A stretch of DNA of 64,000 bases, taken from contig CM066031.1 of assembly GCA_033557465.1 (NCBI GenBank), positions 1,672,640,800-1,672,704,799 of the forward strand. The letters run 5' to 3'. This DNA is from Ichthyophis bannanicus. Lineage: Eukaryota; Chordata; Amphibia; Gymnophiona; Ichthyophiidae. The position numbers and the translations under genes were made by a program. Of this stretch, positions 31,050-43,077 are shown in pieces. The first letter of the stretch is position 1. Each line of letters begins with the position of its first letter. A model generated the notes under the pieces. The model searched no databases. It saw only the letters and a program-made list of their open reading frames with translations, and was not told the DNA's origin.

Positions 31050-32040
31050 GATCTCATTCATCTTCATTGAGGATGACAGCATTATTAGATCAAAATACGC
31101 AAAAGAGCTGAAATATGAAAGCAAACATCCAGAATCTGTCTCCATAATCAAACTTGGACAAGTGTTCCGATGACCAGAAGGAATGTGTGAGAATCCACAA
31201 GCACGCTCAGGAACGGAAGCAACTGAATTTGCAAAACAAGAAAAACAACTCTTCAAAGATTTGGATCAGCAAAACGAGAAGAAACAAGTGACATGCACAA
31301 ATATAGTGAGAAATGTGAAGTGTTACTCCAGGAACCTGTTGTTGATTAAGAATGGACACATGAATGGTTAAGGAGAGGTGAACCGAAACTGAAGGATGAG
31401 ATAATGATATTTGCAGCCCAGGACAGCGGATTACGGATGAGATGGTTTAGCGCGAGCACTGAAAATAATTGGCAAAACAGACATATGTCGATTCTGTAAA
31501 AAAGAGCTGGAAACAGTGACTCACCACATAGCTGGCTGTGAAGTTCTGATGGCAGAAAGTTTCTATGCAGAAAAGCACAACAAAGTGGCATGCCTCATTC
31601 ATTGGAAACTCTGTAAACGCTACATCACTGTGCCTAAAAAGCACTGGGATCATGACCCTAAGAGAATTACAGAGAATGAAGAGGTTATGATCACCTAGGA
31701 TACTCTCACTCTGACTGATAAAAAGCTAGATGCAAAGAAGCCAGACATAGTGGTAAAGGAGAATACCACCAGAATGGCATTGATTATACAGGTATAAGTC
31801 CCAAGCAACTATTCTGTGAATCGTGTTGAGAGGGAGAAGATCTTCAAGTACCAAGAAATGCAGCCAGACCAAGAAAATGTGGAAGAAAGGTACCAAGTTA
31901 TTTCCCATCATGTTGATTGTCATAGGCTTGATTAAGAAGAATTTCCAAGCACACCTTGACAAATTACCCATACATGCTACATCTTACGAATTCCAGGAGG
32001 CGACACAATGCAAATACTATGCTGAGCATTAGCAATAAAA
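31050..32040 (+). pseudogene. R4/Dong-like non-LTR retrotransposon C-terminus (zinc motif plus REL-endonuclease)
   Basis: Reading across several frames on the plus strand, 31480-31620 gives ICRFCKKELETVTHHIAGC, a CxxC...HxxxxC zinc motif. 31640-31800 gives KKHWDHDPKRITENEE and then KKPDIVVKE, with a PD...K arrangement typical of the restriction-enzyme-like endonuclease that closes R2/R4-type LINE proteins. Further matches (REKIFKYQEM, KKNFQAHLDKLPI) follow. Stops (for example TGA at 31173) and shifts are frequent, so it is an old copy. Clade assignment between R4/Dong and relatives is from memory of motif layout. Confidence 0.62.
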
Positions 32041-32475
32041 TTTGAGAGACTGAGATCATACTCCACATATCCTGGCTTAGAAGAGAGGTTCATGACTGCC
32101 ATGGTATGCGCATAACTAACCCCCCCTTTGAAGAAATTGCCCTGAGAACAATGTACAAAACTATGTACAAGATAGCCACAAATACAGAATACCTGTCAGG
32201 AAGGGCAAGGTATATTGCCGTGAAGAAGGCAAAGCCCGCAAGGCACACTACCATCAAAACCGCATCACAAAGCAACAGCAAGCACAGCTCAATGAGAGCA
32301 AGTCTGTTAGTTGCACATATATTGTCTGAAGTGCTGTAGCCTATCTGTTTTTTCACTATGTTTATATATCCCCTCTCAACTTACTTTGCCATGCCATTGC
32401 AGCAACAGAATTCAGTCAAGGGCCATAGAACAGCATTTCTCAAACGCTATATGCCCAAGGCACAGCTACTACATT
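32041..32475. other. Unassigned intronic DNA
   Basis: The first 300 bp may still be the 3' part of the LINE to the left (a Lys-rich plus-strand ORF at 32106-32339), but I recognise no motif or tail. Nothing else is visible. Confidence 0.45.
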
Positions 32476-32745
32476 TTAAAAACTGCTGTGCAGAGAAACA
32501 GTCAGACATACTGGTAGACCGATCTGTTTCACTCCCCTGAGGGACTGGGAGACATCAGGGTGCACCGCAAAGCACATCTTCTGAATATGCCCCCAGAAGC
32601 ATGCTAGGGCCGCAACCAGAACTTTGAGCGAGTTCAGTGCTATCTGAATCAAACCAGTCTGTAAGAATGACAAAGCACCTATATCCACCTTCCTGGTCTC
32701 CAGGGCCTGAGAGGAATACCAACTCTCAAACAGTCTCCAGACCAC
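32476..32745 (-). pseudogene. DIRS tyrosine recombinase N-terminal fragment
   Basis: It reads WRLFESWYSSQALETRKVDI, GALSFLQTGLIQIALNSLKV, LVAALACFWGHI and AVHPDVSQSLRG. This parallels the core-binding domain of DIRS-9 (VFETWCAGQ, ILAFLQDGLDKGLALSTLRV, HLAALSCFRGTVKG, SAHPDVLRFLRA). It ends there with no catalytic domain nearby. It probably comes from a delta-like copy. Confidence 0.75.
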
Positions 32746-32756
32746 ACCTTCAAAGG

Positions 32757-33226
32757 GATATAAGCAGGATGGAATCTGTGCAAAGGGTGGCTACTAAGAT
32801 GGTTAGAAGTCTTCATTCTAAAGCATATGGGGACAGAGTTAAAGATCTTAATATGTATATGTTAGCGGAAAAGAAAGATAGAGGAGATGTGATGGAGACG
32901 TTTACATACCTCCATGGCATAAATGCCCAAGAGGAGAGCCTCTTTCGACTGAAAGCAAGCTCTGCTACGAGGGGACATAAGATGAGAGTGAAAGGAGATA
33001 AACTCAGGAGTAATAAGCGGAAATATGTTTTTACGGAAAAAGAGTGGTATATGCATGAAATAATCTCCCAGTGAAGGTAGTGGAGACAAGGACGGTATCT
33101 GAATTCAAGAAAGCATGAGAAAGCACATAAGATCTCTAAAGGATAAAAGGGCTTTTGCAGTGGATATGGAAGGGTAGACTAGATAGGAAATAATGGCAGA
33201 AAAAGACCACATGGCCTATGTTTCTA
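32757..33226 (+). mobile_element. CR1-like LINE 3' fragment
   Basis: The plus-strand counterpart of the CR1 at 5310-6446. It encodes MESVQRVATKMVRSLHSKAY, YLHGINAQEESLFRLKASSA and TRGHKMRVKGD, and ends in GACCACATGGCCTATGTTTC. The C-terminal ORF is frameshifted near 33075. Confidence 0.82.
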
Positions 33227-34183
33227 TTAAAACTTAACACATCCTAACTGACTTAACATGTTACTTTGTAGGTTAACAGGCAGTGAATAAATTCAGCATG
33301 CACTACATATTTTACGAAGCACAAAACAACAAATGGGCAGTAATAAATGCACATACATATCATATGGTCTGCAGCCACATCACTCTGAACATAAGAAATC
33401 AAGGTCCATCAAGCCCAGTGTGCTATTACAAACAGTAGCCAATCCAGGTCATAAGTACCTGTCAGGTTCCCAAAAACGTACATATATTCCACGATGCTTA
33501 TCCCAAAGTAAGCAGAGGATTTCCTGGTCCTCTTTAATAATAGTTTATGGACTTTTCCTCCAGGAACTTGTCCAAACCTTTTTTAAACCCAGCTACACTA
33601 ACAGCTTTTACTACATCCTCCGGTAACTAATTCCAGAGTTTGATTACTCATTGAGTGAAAAAATATTTCTCTTATTAGTCCTAAATGGGCTACATTGTAG
33701 CTTCATTGAGTGTCCCCTAGTCTTTTTACTTTTTGAAGGAGTAAATGACCGATCTACATTTACCTGTTCCACTCCATTCATTCATTTATAGAGCTCTATC
33801 ATATCTCCCCCTCAGCCGTCTCTTTTCCAAGTTGAAGAGACCTAACCTTTTAAGCCTCTCCTCATAGGGGTATCCTTCCAATCTCTTTACCATTTTGGTG
33901 GCTCTTTTCTATACCTTTTCTAATTCTGCTATATCCTTTTTAAGATATGGTGACCAGAACTGCACATAAAGTGTAGTTACTCACTTGTAACAGTGTTCCC
34001 CAGGGACAGCAGGAATCAGTTCTCACATATGAGTGACGTTAGTACCACTTTGGGAGATGCCACACGCATGCACAGTTCCCTTCCAGCCCAAGGGTGCCAT
34101 CTTGCTCAGTCAGATGACATAGCTAGGATGTTAGTAAAAGTAAACAAGGTACGGAAGCAACTCCCAGGGGAGGAGGGACTGTT

Positions 34184-34281
34184 GTGAGGACTGATTCCTG
34201 TTTTCCCTGGAGAACACCTGTTATAGGTGAGTAACTACGCTTTCTCCAAGAACAAGCAGGAAGTCAGTTCTCACATATGGG
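34184..34281 (-). repeat. ICR of DIRS-6
   Basis: GTGAGGACTGATTCCTG through GAGTAACTACGCTTTCTCC to GTCAGTTCTCACATATGGG. This has the same layout as the DIRS-5 ICR, with a few substitutions (the palindrome reads CACCTGTTATAGGTG). Confidence 0.82.
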
Positions 34282-34425
34282 ACCTCCCTAACTCCAAGCT
34301 GCCGAGGACTGAACCACAACAGCACCAACGAACTCTGCAAGACCCTAGCATCCAGCGGCACCATCACTCTGGTAGCCTGAACACAGAATGGAAGGAGGAC
34401 AGGAGCTACCTACATCCCAAAAAGA

Positions 34426-35811
34426 TTAGGGAGTACCGCCGAAGGCACTGTCCCGATGGGACTCGCACTTCAAGCAGTAGTGAGCTGTGAACGTATGAAC
34501 TGAAGACCATGTGGCAGCTTTGCAGATCTCCGTTACTGATACTGAATGCAGGTTTGCCACCGATGTGGCCATTGCTCTCACGCAATGCATTGTGATCCAG
34601 AGGTCCAGGGAGAGCCCAACTCGATTGGCGAGGTCAATACAGTCCACCACCCAAGTGGACAGAGTTCGCTTAGTCACAGGAAGCCCCAGTCTGCTGGGGT
34701 CATAGGAAATGAAAAGCTGAGGAGCTTTGCGGTAGCCCTTGGTCCACTGTAGGTAGAAGGACAGGGTCTGTTTGCAATCCAGTGTATGGAGTATATTTTC
34801 CTCCCGACCGGTGTGAGGCTGCAGGAAAAAGGTGGGAAGGACCAGCTTCTGATTGAGGTGGAAAGGAGATATCACCTTTGGGAGGAACTTGGGGTGAGTG
34901 TGGAGCACCACCCTGTTCTTGTAGAACCTCATATATGGCGGCTCTGCCACCAGGGTCTGCAGTTCGCTTACTCTGCAACCGGAAATGAGAGCTACCAGGA
35001 AGGCAACCTTCCATGAAAGATACTGCAGATGGCAAGTAGCCAGAGGCTTGAATGGCGGCCTGGTGAGCTGTGAGCATCACAATGAGGTCCCATTCCACCG
35101 CCGGGGAAGAATGGGGGGGGGGGGGCTTAAACAACAGAAGGCCCCGGAGGAACTGAGAGAGACCAGTGGCTGACCCAAGAAGGGCTTCCCCTTGATAGGG
35201 TGGTGGTGTACGCAGAGTTTGACTTTAGTCCAGCTTGCGACAGATGCAGTAGGTACTGGAGCACTAGTTGCACTGGACAGAACAGGTTCGCTCATCTCTC
35301 TGCACACCACATGGAGAATCGTTGCCATTTAAAGGCATATGCTCGCCTCGTGGCGGGACTTGCGGGGGCCACCAGGACCATCTCGACTTCTCGTGGGAGG
35401 TTGAAAGGGGGCCAAGGCTACCCTTTCAGCAGCCACAGTTAGCATTAAGGACCCCAGATTGGGGTGCAGGAGGGAGCCCTCCTCTTGAGACAGGAGGTCC
35501 GGGGCACAGCCTAGCAGGACCAGGAGTGTCGCCGACAGGGAAAGCAGCAGTGGGAACCAAGGCTGTCTGGGCCACCTATGGGCAATTAGTATCAGTGCTG
35601 CCCCCTCGCACTGGACCTCAAAGAGGGTCTTGGCAACCGGGGGAGGGAGGGGGGGCAATGGAAAAGCATAGAGGCGGCCTTCCATCCACGGGATCAGGAA
35701 GGCATCTGCCACCACCCTTGCCGAGTGCAGCTGCCACAAGCAAAAGCAGTTGTGTGTCCACCACCTTCTTTGGCCATACTTTTGAACGATGAGGGTTAAC
35801 TCTACCAACAA
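34426..35811 (-). pseudogene. DIRS-6 tyrosine recombinase and post-RNase H remnant
   Basis: The 34950-34426 frame contains YMRFYKNRVVLHTHPKFLPK, VISPFHLNQKLVLPTFF, HCVRAM (HxxR), TEICKAATWSSVHTFTAHYC and LKCESHRDSAF, so the C-terminal catalytic half is readable. Box I is in broken frames (35134-34700). Upstream, 35811-35329 gives DAFLIPWMEGRLYAFPLPPL, PRQPWFPLLLSL and DLLSQEEGSLLHPNL, the segment between RNase H and YR. Frameshifts near 34950, 35080 and 35330 inactivate it. Confidence 0.8.
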
Positions 35812-37810
35812 TTCAGTCGTTCAATATAACATACACGTGACTTGGAGTATAAACCTGATCACTTTAAAATATTTCTCAAATGTTGAAATCATAAATATTC
35901 TAAATATTCTAGCACAATTTGCAATGAAGGTCTCAGACTTAATTCGGCTCTTAACTCAATGGCTTGCGCCTACAAGTAATCATGTGCCTTATCTCGCATC
36001 AACGACCTTCAAGTGATAGACGACGAATAATAACACTGGGGATCTTATGGTTTAAGTAAATGCACCATATCGCTATATGCAAATCTTATCCCTCAGCTGA
36101 TGGTTCCCCACTGAGCAGTCCTGTGTTCTTCTATTCCTCGTTCTATGTTGATCCCGACGCTTGCCTAAGGTACCATATATGCGTTTCACGGTCACTGTTT
36201 CCTCAGGGGATTTGTCATTGCTTTTTCACGTGCTGTTTAAAAACAAAAATGACCCGTATAAACCTTATTTTCTACCCTATAAAATACTCTCTACACCAAC
36301 CTACATATTAAAATTCAAAAACCACATAAAAACATCTCACAACCTACCTTTGCTGCTGCCCGCGTACTTCAAAATACCTCCGGCATACTTTCATACTGAA
36401 ACACTACTACTGGCCCAAGGTCTCAGATGCCGCGCATGCGGAATGCAGCTCTCCTCTCATCTTTTAAAGAAAACCACCTCTTACCCTCACCTGAAATCTA
36501 TCCAGCACTCCATTCACATCGACCTTCAACAGATGACGTCTTATTATCAACCTCCAATCCTTACCGGAACTGCCCGCTCCCTAAGAAACCCCTGTCTACA
36601 TACCTACCCTATTTGGTCTACCCAAAACCTCAACGTTAGTGTATCCAAAAGTAACTATTTCCCATATCCACCTGACTATTAATTCATCGTACACACGCCA
36701 ACCATTCTATGGTGACATTTAAACCTAACGGCTCCACGGTTTGTAACCGATGTATCCAGCGCTATTCCCTAACTATCAAGGTATGATCTAAAGACCTGGT
36801 ATTACTCCCCGCATTGACCTTATCTAGGCACAAGTAACAGAGCTGTTCAAACACATGCGCTTGAGTTACGCAGTGTCGTACAATCGGAGCTTCCATTACT
36901 TTACGTTGCAAATGGCTCCTGTGTTCTCTCATGCGGGTCCTGAACGACTGAACTGTTTTCCCTACATAAGCTAACCCACAAGGGCAAACAATGACATAAA
37001 CCACCAAACTTGAATCACAGGTGGTACTTTAGCGTAAGGAAAACTTCTGCCCTCTATATTCAAACTGTGTGGCTTCCACCGACACATCACACGTCACATG
37101 TTCCACATTTATGATGTCCTTTATCTAGTCTAGAGCATGTGGAATCATTCATTGGCATTACTATTGCTGGACTCAACCATTCCTTCAAGTTACGATCTCT
37201 CTGCCACACACAGCGAATCGTTTTATCTGTTAAACCAGGTACCACCGCTAGTACATTCTGATGCCGTCTAATAACCCGTTGAATGTCTAAACTTAATGGG
37301 GAATACCTGGTAACCAAATTAACCTGCGTACTCTCATGTTGCTGCTTATTTCGATTGGGTTGTGTTGTCAACAATACCCCCCTATGATTATATAAAGCCC
37401 TAAGGTATGCTTGTTTAACCATTTTCCGGGGATATCCCCTCTGGAGAAAATCATTAAACAACTGTTTTGATTTGCTCTTATAATCCTGTCTAGTTGAACA
37501 ATTTCTCCTAAATCGTAGGAACTGTGAAAATGGAAGGCTTTCTTTTAGCCATCTAGGGTGTACACTTGTGAAATGTAAAAAAGTATTTCTATCGGTCGTT
37601 GTTTTATAGACTAATGTTACCCACTCTCCTATGCCCCTCGTCACCTGAGCATCTAAATAATGGAGTGTATCCGTATGATATATATATGTGAAGAATATGT
37701 TATCGTCTAAATGATTAATCCATTGCAAGAAGCCCAATAAAGCTTCCTCTGTGCCCTTCCAGAGCAGGAAAACATCGTCTATAAAATGCTTCCATATTAA
37801 TATAGAGAGG
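35770..37810 (-). mobile_element. Penelope-like element (PLE), 5'-truncated, inside DIRS-6
   Basis: Minus-strand order: RT C-terminal part (37854-37087), GIY-YIG endonuclease (37007-36762), then about 1 kb of non-coding 3' sequence. The boundaries are where DIRS-6 homology stops (about 35770, and 37811 before TTTGTCCTGGACACACTGC). DIRS sequence between these points is absent, so the insertion accompanied or was followed by a deletion of about 2.3 kb. The 3' region has a CTGAGGA...GTGAAACGC motif at ~36165-36215. Confidence 0.8.
36762..37805 (-). pseudogene. PLE reverse transcriptase C-terminus and GIY-YIG endonuclease
   Basis: The RT part contains WKHFIDDVFLLWKG, whose FIDD is the catalytic pair used by Penelope-type RTs, followed by FFTYIYHTDTLHYLDAQV, YKTTTDRNTFLHFTSVHP and SRLDKGHHKCGTCDV. 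The endonuclease frame contains VVYVIVCPCGLAYVGKTVQS, FRTRMREHRSHLQRK and a terminal LDHTLIVRE. That is a GIY-YIG-like fold (VYVI...YVGKT) with an Arg-containing helix. The two frames are separated by a frameshift near 37020-37080. The RT N-terminus is truncated. Confidence 0.83.
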
Positions 37811-39510
37811 TTTGTCCTGGACACACTGCTCAAGGCCCCGATGCTGGCCGCCACAACTCAAGCTGCTGACTCGAAACAGCCATAGGCAACCCTAGAGAGG
37901 AACTTGAAACAGTCCCTCACTCTCAAGGTCAGGGTCTGGAACTGTTGGAGGGGTTCTCCGATGAGGCCTGCTGCAAACCCCGACAGTTCTTCAGCTGTGC
38001 CTTTAGGTATATGCCTATGTAGAGTTCATAGGCCTGGATTTGGCAACCCAGCATCGAGCCCTGATAGCATTTACACCAGAGGGCATCAAGGGCCCAGCCT
38101 CCCTGCCAGGAGGGACGGAAGAGTGAGTCTTCTGGCTCTTGAGCTTCTGCAGGAGCTTCCGACCTCTCAATGATCATGGAGTTGTGTGGGAGCTGGGGTT
38201 TGTGAAACCCGGCCCTTTCCAGACGCAGTACATACTGTAGCTGTTAGATAGCGTTTGAGTCGATGGCTAAACTATAGGCACCGATGCCGTGGTCTTCCAC
38301 ATTTTGAGTAGCAGCCTTTCGAGGATCAGCTGTGTGGGCACCGTAAGGGTTTCTCTAGGTGGAGACTCATACTGGAGAATCTACAACTCTTCGATACACA
38401 GGTCCTCCTCCACATTGGTCTGCACCAAGAAGGCCCTTACCATATCCCTTATGAAGTCATGGAAGGCTACATCCTCAGGAGGAGAATGGCATCGAGGCGC
38501 CGGGGGAGATGGGTCAGAGGGAAAGTCTCAGTGCCTTCTGGTGTCTGGGGATGCCTCATCCTCCGTTTCCCACTCAGAGTCAAATGGTGACGAGGAGTCC
38601 AAGGCCCTGTGACTCCTTGTGTCAAGGTTAGTGCTGAAGGGCTGATGGCCTGCAGAGGACCTGGGGTACAAATCGCGGACACTGGCTGACGAGGACCAGA
38701 TGCCCAATGAACAGGACCGGAGACTTCAACCGGCGCCAAGGACTTTCTCAAGGCCGGGAGCACTCTATGCTCGGCTCGATGACTGGGGACTCCCTCGCAG
38801 TGAGGGACCAATCATCAGGGCAGATGAGTAAGAAGAGCCAGCCATCACTGCCTGCTGCAGGGCCAGGATAGCAGTTACATTCTGCTCCAGGGTCACCATT
38901 CAGGTTTTCAAGCCAGAAGGCTCCACAGTCTTCAGTGCAGACACTGACGATTTCAGGCCCAGCACTGGCACTCTAGGGAGTACATCCTTGACAAGGACTA
39001 CAGCCTCTAGGAACTTCGCACAGTCTTTGTAGGCTGAGGAACCCTTCTTGAGAACCTTGGTGGGGTGCTTCTCGGAGTCGCCTGAGTCCCTCTGTGGGGT
39101 TTTACTGGATTTCTCCAGTGCAACCTCAGCAGACTTCGATGACTTCTTCTCCAGCTTCGGGGTCTTCTCGGAGGCACTGTAGCCATGGGTCTCTGCAGAC
39201 GCCTGGGCATCTCAAAATGTGCTGGGCTTGGAGCTAGGTGCCGGGGAGGCGGGAGCCAAAATGGACCTGGGGAACATCTTTTCTTGCAACTCTGACCGTT
39301 TCTTGTTGGTTTTGGCCGACATGGCCTGACAAAGGCTGCAGGAGGTACTGTCATGGTCTGGGTCCTGGCAGTGTAGACAGCAGTCATGGGTGTCAGTAAT
39401 GGACATGGTTTGACTGCAACGGTCACATTTTTTAAACCCACCAAAGACATGGTGGGAGATACCCAGATGGAGTCGACGACTCCTGGGGGGGGGGGGGGGG
39501 GGAGGCACAA
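37811..39510 (-). pseudogene. DIRS-6 gag remnant
   Basis: The N-terminal frame (39508-39212) has the zinc motif FGGFKKCDRCSQTMSITDTH, then DCCLHCQDPDHDSTSCSLC, and a Pro-rich leader. Central frames are badly broken. 38177-37929 retains LGCQIQAYELYIGIYLKAQL, matching the helical block of DIRS-5. The C-terminal tail is cut off by the PLE. Many frameshifts indicate a copy older than DIRS-5. Confidence 0.78.
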
Positions 39511-39937
39511 ACCCCGGGCGAGGGAGGCCTCAACAAAAAAGGGGCCAAGAACGGCACTGGGGAGAGCAGACTTGAGGCAGGAAAAGGAACCAGTACACCT
39601 ACCCGAAAACTAACTTTTAGGAAGTTTTGTCAAGGATTTTTCTGAGGAAACAGGACATATGTCCATTGGACTCCGCGGAAAAAAGGAGTCTGAGCAAAAT
39701 GGCACCCTTGGGTGGTAAGGGGACCATGCATGCAGAATGGCATCTCCCAAAGGCTTTCTTTGAAAGCTGGGGAGATGCTTCCGCATGGGGTATGTTGGTG
39801 CAGTCACACAGAAGTGAGGATGGACTTCCTGCTTGTTCCTGGTGAATATTCAAGGTGCAGTCATACCATGGAGCAATACAGAGGCATTATAATATCTTTG
39901 GTTTTCCCATATGAATTCTAGCATTCTTTTTGCTTTC

Positions 39938-40495
39938 TTAACTGCCACTGCACACTGGGCAGAGGGTTGCAACTATTATCCATGATGACCCTAAATCCTT
40001 TTCCTGGGCAGTGGTCCCTAATGTGGAGCCTTGCATCATGTAACCATAGTTTGGGTTGTTCTTCCCTAAGTGTATAGCTTTGCACTTGTACACATTAAAT
40101 TTCATCTGCCATTTGGAAATCCAGTCTTCCAATTTATCAAGTTCCTCTTGCAATTTTTCACAATCCTTTTGTGTTTTAATAACTTTGAATAATTTTGTGT
40201 CATCTGCAAATTTGATCACCTCACTCATTATTTTTATTTCCAGGTAATGTATGAATATGTTAAAAAGCAGCGGGACCAGCACAGATCCCTGGGGTACTCC
40301 ACTATTCACCTTTCTCCATTGAGAAAATTGGCCATTCAGCCCTGCACTCTGCTTTCTATCTTTTAACCAGTTCCTGGTCCACAATAGTACACTGCTACCT
40401 AGCTCATGACTTTTTAATTTTGCCAAGAGTCTCTCATGAGGGACCTTGTCAAAAACTTTCTGAAAATCTAGATACACTATAATCAACCGGCTCAC
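39938..40495 (-). pseudogene. CR1 reverse transcriptase fragment
   Basis: This RT core has motif A (IVYLDFQKVFDKVPHE), motif B (GVPQGSVLVPLLFNIF), the catalytic FADD (IKFADDTKLFKVI) and the following CR1 segment (KDLGSSWIIVATLCP, where the frame is lost). It stops where DIRS-6 interrupts the element downstream. The N-terminal RT and endonuclease are degraded. Confidence 0.82.
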
Positions 40496-41133
40496 CTTTG
40501 TCTACCTGTTTATTTGCACCTTCAAAAAAATATAACACAGATTAATAAGACAAGACTTTCCTCAGCTAAATCAATGTTGACTTTCTCACATTAAACCATG
40601 ATTATCTACATGTTCAGTAATTTTATTCTTCATAATTATTTCTAACATTTTGCCCGGTACTGACGTCAGGCTCACTTATCTGTAGTTTCCCAGATCACCC
40701 CTGGAACCCTTTTTAAACATCTGTATTACAATGACCATTCTCCAATTTTCAGGTACTACAGATGACTGTAATAAGCATTGGCAAGTTAGATGCAAGCCTA
40801 TGTTGTTTCCAGTTTTGTCATTTGGCTCCTTTTTCCATTTCCTGAAAGATGCTTTTTTGGCTACAACAGCCTCTCTGACTTCAACTTTAAACCATGCTGG
40901 CAGGTTTTTGGCCTGCCTTCCACTTTGAATTCCAAATCTTTCAGATCTGAAAAGCTAAGTAGTTCAATCTGACTGGTACTTGAAAAACAGACTCCTCCTT
41001 TACCTCTAATTGCTACAAGAAGTGATTTTGCAGGTGACAGTTCTCCTTTAGCTTTGGAGGGTGATGATATTGGAGCTCTGATGGTGACCCATAAGGCTAA
41101 GTGCCTTATTAACTCACTCAAGAGATTATGCAA

Positions 41134-41755
41134 AATCCTGTTTATCTATTAGACAGAAAATGTGTCCATGGCACTCTGCAACAGCAAAAAAACGTTAATC
41201 TCAAAGGTACATCTAAGTCCACCAATTACCTGTTCTGAGAGACAACTTGAGAGTGGATGAAGCCTCTGTGGGCAAATGATCATTACTCTGCTCACAAACT
41301 TGGTGTTTTAAAGGATGGGATAGAGGAGACCTTGTGGGTTTATCTGGAAAAGTCTGTCCTTCATTTCATTAAAAAAAGCAAAGCCAGTGCTCAGTTTGCT
41401 TTAGAGGATTTAAATTAAGGTCTATTAGATTTCGGTTGGCCATTGTAGTCTTAAAAGAAAGCAGACAAATAGAATGTTTTAAATTAACTTCTGCTAGATT
41501 TAGGAAAGCTCTTTTATTCTTAAAACAGATGAGTAGTTAGTCCTTTACTCCCCCCCCCCCCAACTCCCATCTACCCAGGCACATCCTTTAATTTTAGTTA
41601 TCTCAATTAAGAGAGAGGGTAGATAAAATTTAACAGTCTATTTTCATCACAAAGTGACTATCCCTTAACAGATATAATTAGCAATTCATGGGAACCAAAG
41701 ATAGCAACATAAAATATACCGAAAAATCCTAAAGACCTCTCTCTTAACAACTCTA
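41134..41755. other. Unassigned intronic DNA
   Basis: AT-rich sequence with a poly-C run near 41550. No recognisable ORF or repeat terminus; it may include decayed LINE sequence. Confidence 0.45.
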
Positions 41756-42664
41756 AGGCGCTAAACTCTCTAATACAAGGATGCAGACAGCAGTCCAGTA
41801 GTGAGATGGGGGCTATCCATTCTTTTGCACAGAGTGTCTCGTGTATGATTATCTCTCAGTTGGTAAGAGATCATATGTCCACTCAGAGCAAAGAGCTCCT
41901 GGCTCTCAGAGAACAAATCTGATCTCTGGAGGCTAGAGTAGCAGATTTGGAGGAGCTGAGTAAGACAGAGAGGTATACAGAGGAGATCTACAAGGACAAA
42001 GGAAAAACGGCCTAACCTCCAGTCTAGTAGACTCAGTGTTGCCTTAGAGGAGAAAAGTCACTTGGAAGGAGAGCATCACCTTGGTGTGGCAGGAAATGAT
42101 CCTATAAAAGGACCTGCTCTCCAGGGGATGCTATATCCTCTTGACTGAAGATGTGCTTCCAGGGGCTTCTACCCAGGAAGGATTAGGATGGACGTTTTAG
42201 TTAGTGATTCTATCCTTAACATTTTTTATGTTCTTATGCGGCTGGTGGACATGAGGATCAGTTGGTCAACTGCCTGTCTGCTTTGAAGGTAAGAGATGAC
42301 AATCATCATCTAAATAGGATTTCAGATAGTGCTGGGAAGGAGACAGCTGTCTTGGCACGCATGGCATAGGGAAGTGTGGAAGGGAAGTTCTGGAGGGAAA
42401 AAAAGTGTAGTTACTCACCTGCAACAGGTGTTCTCCAGGAACAGCAGGAATCAGTCCTCACATATGGGTGACGTCGGCACCGACAGAGCCCGCACAGAGC
42501 ATTTCCCCAGCTTTCAAATAAAGCCTTTGGGCATGCTACCACGCATGTGTGGTCCCCTTCCCACCCAAAGGTGCCATCTTAGTCAGGTGCCATAGCTATA
42601 GCCCTTTCAAGAAGATGGCAAAAATATATAGCAACTCCAAGGGGAGGGGGGAGGAGGAAGGGTT

Positions 42665-42762
42665 GTGAGGACTGATTCCTGCTGTCCCTGGAGAACACCT
42701 GTTACAGGTGAGTAACTATACTTTCTCCAGGAACAAGCAGGAAGTCAGTCCTCACATATGGG
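42665..42762 (-). repeat. ICR of DIRS-7
   Basis: GTGAGGACTGATTCCTGC through GAGTAACTATACTTTCTCC to GTCAGTCCTCACATATGGG. The junction reads TATACTTTCTCC, matching its own ends (AGTATAG version) and differing from DIRS-5 (ACGC). Confidence 0.85.
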
Positions 42763-43077
42763 ACTCCCTAGCTACAGGCTACTGAGGACCTGTAGATAAA
42801 AGCACAGTATCACCGTGAGCAGTTGCCAGTGAAAGCCAAAGGCAGTTCGAGGACCTCAGGTCCATGGATGGCCACGCTCCCAGTAGGATCGGAGGGTAGG
42901 AGTTGCTTAAACCCCAAACAGATTATGGAGTACAGCCTGGCTGAAGGCAGAGTCCAGACGGGACTTCCTCTCCAGGCAGTAATGCACCGTGAAGGTGTGA
43001 GTGGAAGACCAGGTGGCGGCCCAGCAGATGTGTACCAGTGGCACTGAGCGCAGACTAGCGACAGACATCGCCATCAC

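Larger units (their letters stand above)
33967..39847 (-). mobile_element. DIRS-6 (alpha family), pol largely replaced by a Penelope-like element
   Basis: The left terminus is AAGTGTAGTTACTCACTTG at ~33969, the ICR is 34184-34281 and the right ITR is ~39670-39847 (ending CTTGTTCCTGGTGAA). It lies within a CR1, whose two halves flank it directly. YR occupies 34426-35800 and gag 37811-39510. RT and most of RNase H are missing and a Penelope-like fragment sits in their place. Confidence 0.85.
33385..41133 (-). mobile_element. CR1 LINE split by DIRS-6
   Basis: The 3' part is 33385-33966 (3' UTR with the revcomp of CACTGGGCTTGATGGACCTT, plus the C-terminal domain). The 5' part is 39848-~41133 (RT and linker). 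The two halves join at the usual CR1 sequence GAACTGCACAT | ATTCAAGGTGC, so they are one insertion. The RT half contains DFQKVFDKVPHERLLAKLKS, SGVPQGSVLVPLLFNIF and IKFADDTKLF in a 185-codon open frame (40495-39938). Upstream, KGGVCF and FKVEGR-like fragments at 41133-40861 may be linker or endonuclease remains. Confidence 0.83.

Noticed and set aside
36161..36682. 173-codon plus-strand ORF in the Penelope 3' region
   Set aside because: No recognisable domain. It lies antisense to the element's 3' non-coding part and is probably open by chance.
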